Assembly: GCF_040802235.1 (NCBI RefSeq)
Contig: NC_133156.1
Coordinates: 145,497,173 to 145,561,172 of the forward strand
DNA from: Manis javanica
Taxonomy: Eukaryota; Chordata; Mammalia; Pholidota; Manidae
Length of the DNA stretch: 64,000 bases
Reading direction: 5' to 3'
Positions within the stretch are counted from its first letter, which is position 1. Each line of letters begins with the position of its first letter. Both the position numbers and the translations under genes were made by a program. Of the stretch, positions 23,895 through 35,510 are shown in pieces. The notes beneath the pieces were generated by a model. That model saw only the letters and a list, made by a program, of their open reading frames with translations. It made no database searches and was not told where the DNA came from.

Positions 23895-26800
23895 GTGAGT
23901 TGGTTATAACTTCTGAGAGTCGAAAAAGTAACTTTTGAGCTTGTGATGTTTTCAAATCACCTATGTACCTTTTACATTGAACAAAGGTTTGCCATTATTT
24001 TTTCCTCCACAATAATCTGAAGAAGACATCTGAAGTTGCAGACGGTAGCATGGACACAGAATTAAAGAATGACAGAACATTGCCTAGAGAGAGAAAATAG
24101 TTTGGGTAAACAGACTGCTGCCCTAACTGAGAAAAAACTGTTCTTGTAGAGATGTGACTGCAATCTAATAGTCATGGTAAGATGCTAGAATCTTGGTGAG
24201 AAAGCAACTGTAGAACTCCCTTTTTTGAAAGATGGTACTCATCTTAATTGAAGGCCACTCAAATACATCAAATTTCTGTGTCTCTGTAGTTAAAGGAAAT
24301 TCCCACTAATTCTACTAATATATTTTGTCACTTTTAATTGTATTCTGCAGTTAGGAGCTTGAGTTCCTAAAAGTCAGGATGAGATTGCATTAATGGAAAG
24401 CAAGAAGGCATAATTAATTCCAGCAAGTTCTTTTCCTAGTGTCATTTCAAAGTACATTACATCCGAGGTGATAAATGAATGCTGTACACTCTCGATGTTC
24501 TTTTCTCTCATTACCCATAAACCAAAATTCAAACTTAACTATTACTGGATGCTCTTTATTTCAGGGGAAGAATCCTGTTTGGACAGAGTGTGCCTAGTGC
24601 AACTGACCCAACTTTTCTTAACATCGGTCCTAGAGTGCCCTTTCTATAAGGTAACAGCAGGAGCTGTGTTGCTTCATTTCCCATGGAGCAGTTGGCTTTT
24701 GTACCCCACTGAAATCTTTAAAGTTACTTTTCTTTTGGTCTGTCTCAGTAACCTCAGTACAAAGCAGAATTTTTGTTCATTTGGAGTTAGTAGCCAGCAG
24801 GCCACCTTTTCTTTGATAATTTGACCCCACTCCTTTTTCTGATCCTTGCAGGACCTATTTCCTGCTGTGTACATTTTTACCCTGTGCTCCAGGCATGCAT
24901 CATGGCCTGCTAGATTCACTCTGAGGCTTCCTTCAGTAGGGTCCTAGCACTCCCCAGAGCTATGGGGTATAAAAGTATTAATCTCTGGATTGAACAAACC
25001 CTAAATTATTTCTTCGTATGTTCTTAAGCCACTCTTACCTGAAAGTTTCATGTAGATGGACTTCCCATCTAGTCCTCTAAAGACTCATTCTCATAGCTTT
25101 ATGAGACTCCTTGTGTAGAATCCGAAATGGCATCTCCAGACTTGCTCAGACCTGGTCCTGTGTCCTTGACTGAACCACATTTAAGAGCAGCTCACTTTGG
25201 AATAAGGTTTCAGCATGGAAAGATACCACTTTTTTCTTTAGCAGAGCTTGAACAGACCTACACATAATGGTAAATACTAGCTACTCCCAACCTCCTCCCA
25301 CTCCTGAAAGCAGTGCCCTCACAGCAGTTTTTATGCACAGATACATCAATACCATCCTTTTTCTCTATTTGCATGGAATGGGACTATTCCAAGTACAATT
25401 TGCTTTTATGCTCAATAAACCATGGACCTTGGGGGGCAGTACAAAAGATCAACTGTATTCTTTTTAAGATATTTTAAGAAACAAAAATTTTGTGGTATTT
25501 TTCTACCATTTTACCATTGACAGGCTTTCAAGTTTTTTCCAGCATTTAGCACAATCAACAGTGCTGTAATAAACATCCTTATATATCCCTTCTTATTGCT
25601 GTCTTAACTAAAGAGACTAGATTCCTGAAAGTGGGATGACGGGGTGCATTTTTGGTGGGCACTGACAGGCTTTCTCCCTAGCAGTTACAGATGGCACTGT
25701 TGCCAGGAGTGAGTGAGGGTGATACGTCTCCCCAACTTCTATTGCAGTTTGTTATTAGTCCCTTTAATTTTTCTCATTTGACTCAATGAAAAAGAGAATC
25801 ATGTCACAAGTTGCATATTAATCAGTAATGAGTTGATCCTGTTTTCACATGTTTATTCATTTCCATTTGTTATAAATTGCCCTGACTCGGATTTCTATTG
25901 GTTGCCTTTTTTTTTTTGTCCTAGAACACATTGCAAAGAGATATTAGATATTCTGTATATTGTACATATTTCCTCCTGGTTTGTAATTTTTAACTTGGTT
26001 GGAGGGTTATTTACCATTGTTTATAAAGTCTCTGCTACATGGAAATAAGTTTACTATAGCCAAGTCTATCTTTTATGGCTTCTGGGTTCCTATCTCACTT
26101 AAGAATTTTTTACCACTTCTAAAGTAATACAAACATTTTACTAGATTCTAAAAAATATTTTCCTTACTATATTTTGCTCTTTAATCCACTTGGGATTTAT
26201 TATTTTCTGTGATGTGTGATGGAAATTAGTTCTTTTCCAGATGGATAAGCAGTTGTACCATTTGTTACAGTTATCCTTTTCTTAATACATTGAAATGTCA
26301 CCTTTACATTTTCCATTATTGAAAACTTTAGCTGAGTGTCCTTAAGGCCCTTAAAGTAGTTCTAAGGCTTAGAGGTCAAGAAACCTCAACATGTTTCTTG
26401 AGCTGTAAGATGTTTTCTTCCTTTCTTTTTTCCTTCCTTCCTTTCTGTGAGTACTTACTACTTTTAAACCACATTTAAAAGGTATTTTGAATGACTGGAC
26501 TTGAACTATAACAAGAATATTTTGCATTGTCATTTAAGAAAGATACTTGTTCTAAGTCCTAGAAAAGTATCATACTTGTAAAGTAATATATATATATAAA
26601 TTTTTTTTTTTGCAAGTCTACAGACATTTCTTTACTTGCCTAATGTTTGGGTGAAGTTTTATGTTTTTTTAATTTAATCAAGGTACATAAAATAAAGTAC
26701 ACAAATATTAGTGTATAGCTCAGTGAGGTTTGATAGCATATACACTCACATAACCATCACTCAGATCAAAGTAATTTTGAGCAGACTTTCATACTTTATA

Positions 26801-29640
26801 CTTGGGTAACTTCCATTGTGTTTTGGTTTCATGTCTTACTTTTCTATCTCATGTTTGCACATACAAATTTTAGGGTCCAAAACTTCTTCCTCAATTTCAA
26901 GTGAAATCATTTCTTACTCCATGCTATTCCCTGGAGACACCGGTGGATTTTCAGCTTTATAAATCTGTGATGTTTGGACTGATTGACCTTTTAGGAGGAA
27001 GAATGTATTTTGCTTCAAAAGTGTTAACACCCTATTGTTACACGATAGGTAAGTAGTAGGGAGTTTTGTGGCTGTTTACTAACTACAGTGTGCTGTCCTC
27101 TTGTGGCATATGTGGGACTTAGTAGCCCCCTGGGTCTGGAAATAGACTCACTGAAGGCAGATTGGAACAGCAGGTGAACCACAGGGCTGCAGAGTCTGGA
27201 TCGTGGTGTTGAGTCCCCTGTGTTGGCACACGGTGGTGGAATGTCTGGACATAGCACTTGACCGTTTCCTGTTTGCTCCTCTGTGACGAGAGCACAAGGA
27301 ATAGGGACTAGATGAATGACGTGGAGGAGGACCTGGAGCACAGTGGGTGCTCACTAACAGTGAGCTGCTGTGTACGCTAGGCCAGTGCTGACCAACTGAG
27401 TAGCCAATAGTGCATGGGGCTGTTTAACTTTAAATTAATTAACATATTTAAACATTTGAAGTTCAGTTCCTCCATCACACTGGCCACACTTGAGGTGCTG
27501 AGCAGCCACGGGCAGCACAGGTATGAACTCTTCCACCATGGCAGAAAGGTCTCTGCATAGTGCTGGCCAGGAGTCTAGGTCCTTCTGCCTTACAATTTTT
27601 TTTTAAATGGATGAATAAAAAGAAATAAATGCAAAGAGGACAGTGTGGTCAAATCTTACCCTACAGGCTTCTTTTACAAAAGTTATGGTGGCAGTATCTG
27701 AGGCAAGGACGGGGTCCGCCCAGGCCAGGGGACCACACGTTGGGAGCAGGAGGCCTCACCTGCCATGGATGCTCTGGGAGCTCGAGTAAGGAAAGCTTTC
27801 AGTTGTGTAGGTGTCTAACTTGGCTTAAGTTAAAGGATTTTCTTCACTACCAGGAATGAAAGATTCCCGCCGCTTATCAGGAGAAAGAGAAAATGCCTGT
27901 TCTTGTCACACCCTGGAGAACCTGAGGACCCACTCTGTTTTAGTGTGGTTGAGCCTTCTTGATTTAAGGCTGCCTGGTTGATCAGGCCAGTCAAATCACA
28001 ATTCTCACGCTGTCTGGGGTGGCCGTTACTTTGCTGACTTCAGTCCAGTTGGGAAATGCAAAATGTGGAAGAAACAAAGCAGAATGAGGAAGAAAGGGAG
28101 ATAGGGCTGGTGAGGGTATCACAGGAGGAATTTTTCCTTTCTTCTCTCACCAGATGTTGAACTTAAGTTAGATGAAGAAGGATTTGTATTACCATTCAAA
28201 GTTCATGAAGATGTACATAAAAGGTAAAACTGCCATGATTTTTATAGTGCTTGGCAAGGTTAATAAACAAAGATATTATCGTAAGAAGGTATAAAAAATA
28301 GGATTCTGTAAATTAAAACACTACTTTGCAGCATTACCATTTTTGGGAATTCCTTTTAACATGAACATTAATAGTAATCAAATCAAGTGTTTTTTCATCA
28401 GAAGACTAAAGGATAGCACATTTGTGATTTATCTGAAAATAAAATGGCATGTAGGAATAGCCAAATCCAAACTAAACTTAGACAAAAGTATATAAATATT
28501 TTTGGATTGTTTTAAAAATTAAGTTTCTCTCTGATTTTTTAGGGTAGCACTGTGCATTGATGGTCCGGAAAGATTTTGTTTGAATAGCAGACATTTACTG
28601 GGAAAGGAAGCTATTAAACAAAGACACCTTCACTTACTTGGTTATCAAGTTGTTCAGGTATGATTTCTCCTATTTATTTTTTCCATAAGCAATTTCTAGT
28701 TCAGATTTGCTTTTTCTGGGGCACTAAGAGGTCTGCCAGCCCAGAGGACCAACAATATTATGTCTCATTTAAATGCCTCATTTAATTAGAATTACCAACT
28801 TACTGGAATATTTGTTTCCATTTCCGCTGATATAGTAACTAAAGATGGACAAGGTGACTCATCAAAACCAGGGGCTTAATCAACATTAAATGTTTATGAG
28901 CCTGTTTGCATTTATGCCAGAGGCCACGTAGGTCTTAGGAGACCACAGTGCCTGCATGGAGCGTCCCAGTGCTCCCAGTGGTCCACCAGTGCGTTCTCCT
29001 TTCCTCTTCACCTTGTACATCCCCAGATTAAGTTCCTAAAACAAATCGTGCCAGTGTGCGCTCAGAACCTCTCTCGCTTCCTTACTGCTTACTGAATAAA
29101 GTAAGCTGGGACTCTGCTCCGAGCTCAGCGTGCCCTCCCCTGTCCCCCAGCCCCTCCATTCTCTCTTGCCTTTATCCCTTATGCAGCTTCCACCACCAGC
29201 CTGGTCTCCACCACTTTGAGTATCTAAATTCTGGTCGGTCATTGACTCCCCGCTCAGGTTCTCCCACCCTCCAATCCATAAGCTGACGCCCTCTCCATAC
29301 TAGACCACCGATTTTCTTTGCACTCTATGCTTTGTATCTACTGAGCCCCTACTGTATGCCGGATGGGCACTGTTCAAGGCACTAGGAGTGCAGGATGAAT
29401 ACACTCCGCCAGCTGTGTGCTTTGACCTCTGGGAGCTTACACTCTGGTGTGAGGAAGGGGGCAGCAGATAAACACGTAACCAGAAACAAGGGAATTGCAG
29501 ATTATGAAAGACATGACAAATTTTCTTTTGTTCCTTTACAGATCCCCTATTATGAGATTGAGATGCTAAAATCAAAACATGAATTGGTGGAATATTTACA
29601 AACAAAACTATTTTCTCAAAATGCTGATGTTCATTGTTAA
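22460..29640 (+). CDS. FASTKD3: FAST kinase domain-containing protein 3, complete CDS (659 aa)
   Basis: FASTKD3 is a mitochondrial FASTK-family RNA-binding protein needed for normal respiration and mitochondrial mRNA handling. The exons 22460-23894, 24565-24650, 26874-27048, 28154-28223, 28543-28657 and 29542-29640 join to 660 codons including stop, close to the human length of about 660. The N-terminus MALITLRRNLCHLSDFWLHG is basic and amphipathic, as expected for mitochondrial import. The helical-repeat body and FAST domains fill about residues 120-585. The RAP domain starts near residue 589 (RVALCIDGPERF) and runs through HLLGYQVVQIPYYEIEMLKS. No frameshift or stop was seen. The start was chosen because human FASTKD3 begins MALITLRRNL and its ATG has G at -3 and +4. 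The gene shares a promoter with MTRR. Confidence 0.96.
23895..24564. other. FASTKD3 intron 2
   Basis: 670 bp of A/T-rich unique sequence, nothing recognised. Confidence 0.6.
24565..24650 (+). CDS. FASTKD3: FASTKD3 exon 3
   Basis: The exon is 86 bp between TTTCAG and GTAACA. It completes the split Gly codon and encodes GEESCLDRVCLVQLTQLFL and TSVLECPFYK, ending in phase 0. It matches the human segment around LTQLFLTSVLECPFYK. Confidence 0.94.
25500..26330 (-). mobile_element. Old L1 fragment, antisense, in FASTKD3 intron 3
   Basis: The text resembles the antisense of mammalian L1 ORF2 and 3' regions (CAACAGTGCTGTAATAAACA; GGTTGCC followed by poly-T; a run like TTGGTTGGAGGGTTATTTACC). Boundaries are loose. 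The type is recalled, not searched. Confidence 0.55.
26600..26870. mobile_element. Old LINE fragment next to FASTKD3 exon 4
   Basis: It contains the common interspersed-repeat text around AATAAAGTACACAAATATTAG and GATAGCATATACACTCACATAACC, seen in ancient L1/HAL1-type copies. Boundaries and family are uncertain. Confidence 0.4.
26874..27048 (+). CDS. FASTKD3: FASTKD3 exon 4
   Basis: The exon is 175 bp between TTTTAG and GTAAGT. It encodes GPKLLPQFQVKSFLTPCYSL through GGRMYFASKVLTPYCYTI, with one base over. This is the FAST_2 region of the family. Confidence 0.94.
27384..27566 (-). mobile_element. hAT-Charlie MITE (MER3-like), copy 2, in FASTKD3 intron 4
   Basis: It shares AAATTAATTAACATATTTAA, GTTCAGTTCCTCCATCACAC and a terminal TAGTGCTGG with the family seen at 8595-8768. 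Confidence 0.6.
28154..28223 (+). CDS. FASTKD3: FASTKD3 exon 5
   Basis: The exon is 70 bp between CACCAG and GTAAAA. It encodes DVELKLDEEGFVLPFKVHED and then VHK, with two bases of the next Arg codon left over. It leads into the RAP domain. Confidence 0.94.
28543..28657 (+). CDS. FASTKD3: FASTKD3 exon 6 (RAP domain)
   Basis: The exon is 115 bp between TTTTAG and GTATGA. It encodes RVALCIDGPERFCLNSRHLL and GKEAIKQRHLHLLGYQVVQ. The IDGP and LLGYQVV motifs are typical of the RAP fold, a putative RNA-binding/nuclease-like domain. Confidence 0.95.
29010..29480. mobile_element. Ancient L2-era repeats in FASTKD3 intron 6
   Basis: The first part (about 29030-29130, ACTGAATAAAGTAAGCTGGG) is L2-like. 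The second (about 29330-29480, GAGCCCCTACTGTATGCCGG and GGGAGCTTACACTCTGG) is another mammal-wide repeat. Families were not pinned. Confidence 0.45.
29542..29640 (+). CDS. FASTKD3: FASTKD3 exon 7, last coding segment
   Basis: The acceptor CTTTACAG precedes IPYYEIEMLKSKHELVEYLQ, and the frame ends QNADVHC at TAA (29638-29640). The C-terminus differs slightly from the human one. The 3' UTR continues to about 29885. Confidence 0.95.
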   Translation: MPYYEIEMLKSKHELVEYLQTKLFSQNADVHC

Positions 29641-29860
29641 TAAGGACTCCTTGCTCCAGAGCTCAGACACCGAAAGAACTTGTGTTTTCATGGGACTTAG
29701 TATAAAAATAGAGTATAATTGGTGAATTAGCCATTTACTCATGGACTGTGGTCTGGAAAGGGTCTGTCATTTTCCTTATACCATGTATATGTGTATCAGG
29801 CATAAATTTAAAGTTTTAACTTTTATTGACATTTTATACATGAAACAATTGATCGAGTAC

Positions 29861-29866
29861 AATAAA
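29861..29866 (+). terminator. FASTKD3: FASTKD3 polyadenylation signal
   Basis: A canonical AATAAA lies 221 bases after the stop codon, in an A/T-rich 3' UTR. Cleavage would be expected about 15-25 bases later, near 29885. Confidence 0.75.
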
Positions 29867-30604
29867 GGAATGTAATGAATAAAAGTCATTATTTTTAAAT
29901 CATGGTAATAGTTATTTGCTACCTTAAAATGTCATTTTTCTTTCAAGACCTTTGTTTCTTTCCTCTTCTAATGTAAGGAAGAAATTTTATCTCCCTTTTT
30001 TTAGAGGAAATAATATATGGTAGGAGAAGGAGCTATGAAAAATAGACGAGTAACTTGGATATAAATATGTGTAAGTACAGAATTATGCAGAAATAACCCT
30101 TTAGTTAGTAAGATACTTTATGTTAGTGTGGGAGCTTTAAAAAGTTTTTTTAATAAAGGTATAAAGACATGAAAAAGCAACTTAAGGTCCTTTTTTGAGG
30201 AGTGTTTGATTGGAGGGAGAAGCTCCTCATTTTAAATCAAGAGGGGATTAAATTGTCTTCAGTTATTGCAGATGCTTCATCCTCCTATTAGGGTCAGGTT
30301 CAAGTTTCTGGGGAGAAGAGGCTGAGGGGGCAGAGCTCGGGGTGGACTCTTGAGCACTCGCACCAGTGACTTTCGACTTCAGACAGGAGTCAGGGCTCCT
30401 CCCCCATCCCTGTCTCTGTGCTGAGTCGAGCTGGACACCACTGCAAAACGCTGTGTACATTGCCTAGCCAGCCCTCTCACTTAGGGATCGCTGCCATTTT
30501 GCAGAGAAGTGACCAGCCCCAAGAGGATGGACACCCTGCCCAGTATTCCGTTGCTCACGAGGGGTTGTTGAAGCCTTGAAGCATGCACACAGAATCTAGC
30601 CTGG

Positions 30605-30690
30605 GTCTGAGTTCCAGCTTCCCCACTGGCTCTGAGTGACCTCAAGCCTCAGTCTCCTCAGGGATAATCATAAATAATAACAGGGTTGCG
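30605..30690 (+). mobile_element. MIR fragment
   Basis: CTGAGTGACCTCAAGCCTCA, GTCTCCTCAGGGATAATCAT is a diverged MIR core. Confidence 0.5.
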
Positions 30691-30790
30691 AACAGTTACC
30701 TAGGACTATTGCCACAGAGTCCCACAAACTGGGTGGCTTATAACATTGATATAACTTTTTCAGGGGGACACAATTCAACCCAGAGCAGAT
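30690..30790 (-). mobile_element. MaLR LTR remnant downstream of FASTKD3
   Basis: It has both end motifs of an MLT1/MST LTR close together (CACAAACTGGGTGGCTTATA and GGGGGACACAATTCAACCC). It is a short, ancient remnant. Confidence 0.5.
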
Positions 30791-31412
30791 TGAAATGAGC
30801 ATTAGCATATGTGAAACACTGAGAAGGTGCCTGGGACAGGGAGCACCCAGTCCATGCAAGTATGAGTGGCGTGAAGCTCTGTCCCTTCATGCCGTGTTCT
30901 TCGCTTTACCTCTTTAGGTCTGTTTATCTCTGGAAGAGGAAAATGGGCTCTAAGGTAATTCTATAAATTGTATGCCTCTAGTTGCAGAGAAGGAAGAGAC
31001 AATGGAAGCAAAGGGAGACTGAATGGGAGATGTGCCGTGGGTTCACCTATGCCCCTTGCAGCTCCCTCCCAGCCTGCAGGCCAACCCCTTTGCCTTGTTC
31101 GCCTCTCCCCGTGAATCCCTGAGTATTAAACAGCCCTGAAACGTGGTGGGGAGGTGAACAGCTTGCCATTTAAAGAGGAGACAACTGAATAGCCACACGA
31201 GGCGATAGTAACGGTCTTAGAAATGCTGTGGAGGAAACAACCAGCCTAACATGTCCTTCCTCCACCTTCTCGGCTTACCTGAATCCTTCTCATCCACCAT
31301 GACCCTTCTGGTCGCTCTAATGGGAATTGGATGCTCCTCCCTCTGCACTTGTAGTTCCTCTGCTGAGCCTCTGCCTCTTTGAGTTCTCCCCACCCACTTG
31401 CCTCATTCCACT

Positions 31413-31820
31413 TGTTAGGCAGAAAGGCAGAAATGAGCAAATGAAAAGGAGAAAGGGCCCCCCAAAGATGACTCAGGGGGTTGATCAGATAAAGCCAGAG
31501 AGCCAGAAATGACTCAGTTAATTAGATGAAGCCACAGGGTCCAAGAGTGACTCAGGAAATGTCCAGGGTCCCCTGAGGTACAGGCATAGCACAGCCCCCA
31601 TCCTCATCTCACCAATCAGAACAAGCCTAGAGAGCTGACAGCTGTCCATCAAGCACCTCTCTGCTCTGCCAAAACCACATAAAAGGAGCCTCAGAATGAG
31701 CATCTGGGCCTGTCAGGTTAGGCAGGCTCGCTCGATTACTCCATGCAGAGTGTATTAATACTCACTTTGCTTTCTTGACTTTGGTCTCTTGTCTCACTAT
31801 ATCTGACTTCCCTGTGACAC
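31413..31820 (+). mobile_element. Probable class I LTR fossil, downstream of FASTKD3
   Basis: It starts TGTTAGGCAG, has a TATA-like CACATAAAAGGAGCC near 31677 and a TTTGGTCTCTTGTCTCACT-type 3' part, and probably ends near TGACA at about 31820. No internal retroviral sequence was seen beside it. Family and ends are uncertain. Confidence 0.5.
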
Positions 31821-32030
31821 TGAGCCAAGTCCTTTCCTTCCCAACACACTCCCTCCTTCACCAAGCCTGTATAAAGAGCTCTGGTCAGCTGGGCCCCACT
31901 GAATGCTTCCAGAGGAAGGCAGAAAAGAGCCCCTGGCCTCCGAGGGCTAGGAGCTGGGTGAGATAAATGAGCAGATAATTACAGGGACTAGCCAGCTGGC
32001 AGCCTGAAGGATGCGCAAGGTTCTGGGAGT

Positions 32031-32125
32031 GCGGGCTTCAGGCCCTCCAGGGGAGTACAGGAAGGCTTCGGGGGAATGATTTGTGAGCTGCAGTTCAGAA
32101 GGAAGGGAGGCAGGCCTGTGTGAAT
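32031..32125 (+). repeat. Inverted repeat, left arm (95 bp)
   Basis: It runs from GCGGGCTTCAGGCCCTCCAG to CAGGCCTGTGTGAAT and is the exact reverse complement of 32676-32770. About 10 further bases outside the arm match with one or two differences. No coding sequence or recognised mobile element lies in it. Confidence 0.95.
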
Positions 32126-32675
32126 GGAGAGCATTTCTGGCCTTGCATGGCCAGAGCCCAGCGTGAGGCAGACAGGGCAGTGACAGAAGAGGAGGCTAGA
32201 TGTAACTCTGGCACTGCTTGTTTGGAAGCAAATTTTAATCCTGAAAACATGCATGTGAAAATCATGTAGGCTAATAAGTAGATAGAAGGTTTCTGCTTTC
32301 ACCAGTTGAAGTGAGTTTGATGACCTTTGTAAAATTAAAAAGCCAAATTCTTCTATACTGAATCCTCAGGCTGCTACATTGTAATGTTTACCTATTCAAG
32401 CTAAAGTGATACGATCTTGCTAGTTAAAATTACAGATCCAGTCTCTCAGCACTTGTTGCCATATATCCACACTATTTTGTGATAAGGCGTAATCTTGCTG
32501 TAGTTTTTCAAGAGTAAAATCAAAGAAAGAGAAAAAGCAAAGAAAAATGAGTGAAAAACTTTCAACTATAATCTGGGCAGTACAGTGATAGTCTTCTGGC
32601 TTACCTCTAGAGGGTACCAGGTTGCAGCCATTTATTGGGCTGCAGCAGCAGGGAAAAAAAGGATCCCCTGGAGAG

Positions 32676-32770
32676 ATTCACACAGGCCTGCCTCCCTTCC
32701 TTCTGAACTGCAGCTCACAAATCATTCCCCCGAAGCCTTCCTGTACTCCCCTGGAGGGCCTGAAGCCCGC
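32676..32770 (-). repeat. Inverted repeat, right arm (95 bp)
   Basis: It is the exact reverse complement of 32031-32125, with a 550-bp spacer between (32126-32675). The spacer shows no recognised gene or repeat. Confidence 0.95.
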
Positions 32771-33295
32771 ATTCCCAGGGTCCTGTGCCTGTGGGGGGAG
32801 GTAGGGGGGGAGGGGCAGAGGCGTGACAGCTCTGCAGGAGTAGCAGGCAGTTTCTTTCCCTTCCTTACCCTGCCTCTGAGGAAGGGCGGTGCTTTGCCAG
32901 AGCCAGGCCCGCCTCCGCACAGGGCAAATGGGGCACTGGGACCACACAGGCGAGGCCTGCCAGATCCTGCCTGCCACTCCCCGCCTGCGCCTGCAGTGAG
33001 ACTTGGTAACGTTTGTTAGATGGAAGAAAGACTAGGAAGGAGCAGACCAGCGTATTGGATAGAATTATGGGGAAAGAAGGAAGCAGTCAGTTCCCCCTAA
33101 AAGAACCACGCCCACTGGAAGACCCTGCACACATGTCGAGAGGGCATCCTGGTGGTGATGTGGAGTAAGGAGAATTGGGCTGCAAATGCTGAGATTGCAC
33201 CAAACTGGAAATGTACCCCGACCCATCTGGAATCTAAACACTAATGTAAGATAGTGAAACAAGGTGCACCTTGTAAAGTGTTAGGCCAATGCCTG

Positions 33296-33607
33296 TGTGG
33301 GTAAAATTGTAGTATTTCCAGAATACTTCACCTGGCTTTAGTGCATCTGCATATCAACAGGCATTCCTCAGGGGGTGGAGATTAGTTCATCTCCGTATCT
33401 ATGTGTAAGTTACCTGGGCAACTGAAGGCTTATCTGAACCTGAGAGGTTAGCGGGAATGCTGGTTTGCTTCTGCCAGAGTAGGAGAGAGAGACAGGCCTG
33501 GACTGCAGTTTGTAAGCAATAAACATGTTTTAAACTCTATTTCTCCCTTTAACTGATTTTGTTTTTAGAGGTATTTTGCCCCAGGATTTCCTCTCCCCAG
33601 AATTACA
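33296..33607 (+). mobile_element. Solo LTR, copy A of a pair
   Basis: It is a 312-bp TG...CA element flanked by a perfect 5-bp direct repeat GCCTG (33291-33295 and 33608-33612). It contains an AATAAA-type signal near 33518. It is related along its length to copy B at 38659-38945, same orientation. The family is not recognised. Confidence 0.85.
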
Positions 33608-35349
33608 GCCTGGAATACAGTAACTGCTCAGCAAGTCCATGTGCTGTTGCTGTTATTGGAGCCTGTGAATACTCTGTTCTCCATCCAACTTCATTATGAC
33701 AACTCATGGTGAGGAGTATGTCAAGAATGCTTAGTAAGGAGGAACACCGGGTAGTACTCCTGGGGGTACCACACTGAACCTGTGGCAACTGTTTTTGTTA
33801 CTTAGCATCAAGGTCATTGTTCTGAGAAACCTCATTGTAACTCTGGGGAAATGAAATACCTCCCCAGTCCCTGGCATATAACACACACTATTCATAGGTC
33901 TTTTTGATATTTGGGGTTCTGACATTTGCAGAATAACTCTACTGCTTTTACTTTCATTATGGAAAACTTTAAACATATAGAAAGAATAATATAATGAATC
34001 CATGGGTCCCTTTATCCAGTATAAAAAATTACCAAAATTTTCTAATCATGTTTCATCTCTTAATTGCCTTTTTTATCAGCATGTATGTAATAAAATCCAA
34101 GCTATCACATACTTTTATCTTAAATACCTTATTATGCATCCATAACCAATAACCATTTTTTTCCTTTTTATCTACTACCCTACCGATATTACAACTAGCA
34201 AAGCGAACGGTTATTCCCTACAATCATTTAATACCTGGTGCATAGTCTGAGTCTCCAAAGTAATGGGCCACCTGTTGGTTTAGTTTGAATCAAGATCCAA
34301 ACAAAGGCTGCATAGTTCTTTTCCATGTGATACCACCAAGTCTTGAGTCTCTTATGTCTGTAACTACCCCCTCCTACTTAATCTTCCTGTCATTAACTTA
34401 TTGGAGACATTAGATCGTTTGTCCTGTAAAATGTCCCACATCATGGATTTGGTTTATCTAACTTGTTCCTCTAGCTGCTGTATTTGCCATTAAATTAAAA
34501 ATTAGATGGAAAGGCTCACTTTCATTCAGCTTAAGTTTTTCCGTCAAGTGAGCCTGCTTCAGGGGTGGCGCTGTGTGTTCACTTTCCATGCACCATAACA
34601 TCCCACTGTCCCCTCTTAGTGGTATTTGTTAAGACTGACCAGTGAGTTACTAACTCCCCACTGTAGCTCCCTATCAACTTTCCCCTGATGGTTTTCAGCA
34701 TCTGTTGATGATTGTTGCCTAGGTAACTTACTCCACTAGGCATTTAAAAAGGATGTCCTAATTCTATTCCTTCTACTTTAGTAGCTTGTATTGATCTGTG
34801 AAGAAGAAATTTCTCTCTTCAACTATTTGTGTTCCCTAAACTAAGGTTTATACAGAAAAAAGAAAAGGCAAGATAAATGTTTCCTTATATCTATTTTTAG
34901 AAAAAAGAAGTGATAGTCTGCTCAGGTTTTTGTTTTAGAATATTTATCTCATGAAATTTAAGTATCTGATGTTTTCTACCACTACCATCACCTTTTTGAT
35001 GCTTAAATCAGTACATTTAGATCAGTGGGAGGCCCTTCAGCTTGGTCCCTTTTTTTGTCCTTTTGACCCGGACACACTGGCTCCTGAAAACTTCTTGGCA
35101 GAACAGGATGCCCAGGCTCGTCTAACCACTTCCTGTCTGGGGCCTGGGTTTAGGCCTCTCTAAGCAGCCCTGTGCTGCAGGCTGGCAGCCCTCATTGCTA
35201 GAGTTGTCAGTATCAGAAACCTTTCACTGTACGTATCATATAAAAAAATCACATTCATTTATATTTCAAAATCAACAGGGTGAACTAAAATTAAATTTAC
35301 ACTTACATGTCTTGATTTGTAAGTTTGATGTTAAAGTGACTATCTTTAG

Positions 35350-35510
35350 GGACTCCATCAATTTAATGAAGCAGCCCATAGGAAAAACCTCTTAACAAAT
35401 ACGCTTTCTAATTCTACTGACAACCTGCATGTCATCTACTGGGATGAAGTTCTTGATGAGGTAAAGGCCCGTCTGATTCTGCCAGGACCACTGCCCATGC
35501 TCACAACCAG
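35350..35510 (+). other. Exon-like open segment of unknown origin
   Basis: An AG acceptor (CTATCTTTAG) and a good donor (CCAG, GTAAGA) bound 161 bp that is open in one frame: 53 codons plus two bases. The predicted peptide includes LHQFNEAAHRKNLL and LHVIYWDEVLDEVKARL. I do not recognise it. It lies between FASTKD3 and CFAP90, where I know of no human gene. It could be a lone relic exon, a piece of an old retrocopy or chance. Confidence 0.3.

Noticed and set aside
30690-30790. A promoter-like or gene-related motif downstream of FASTKD3
   Set aside because: It is explained by a MaLR LTR remnant.
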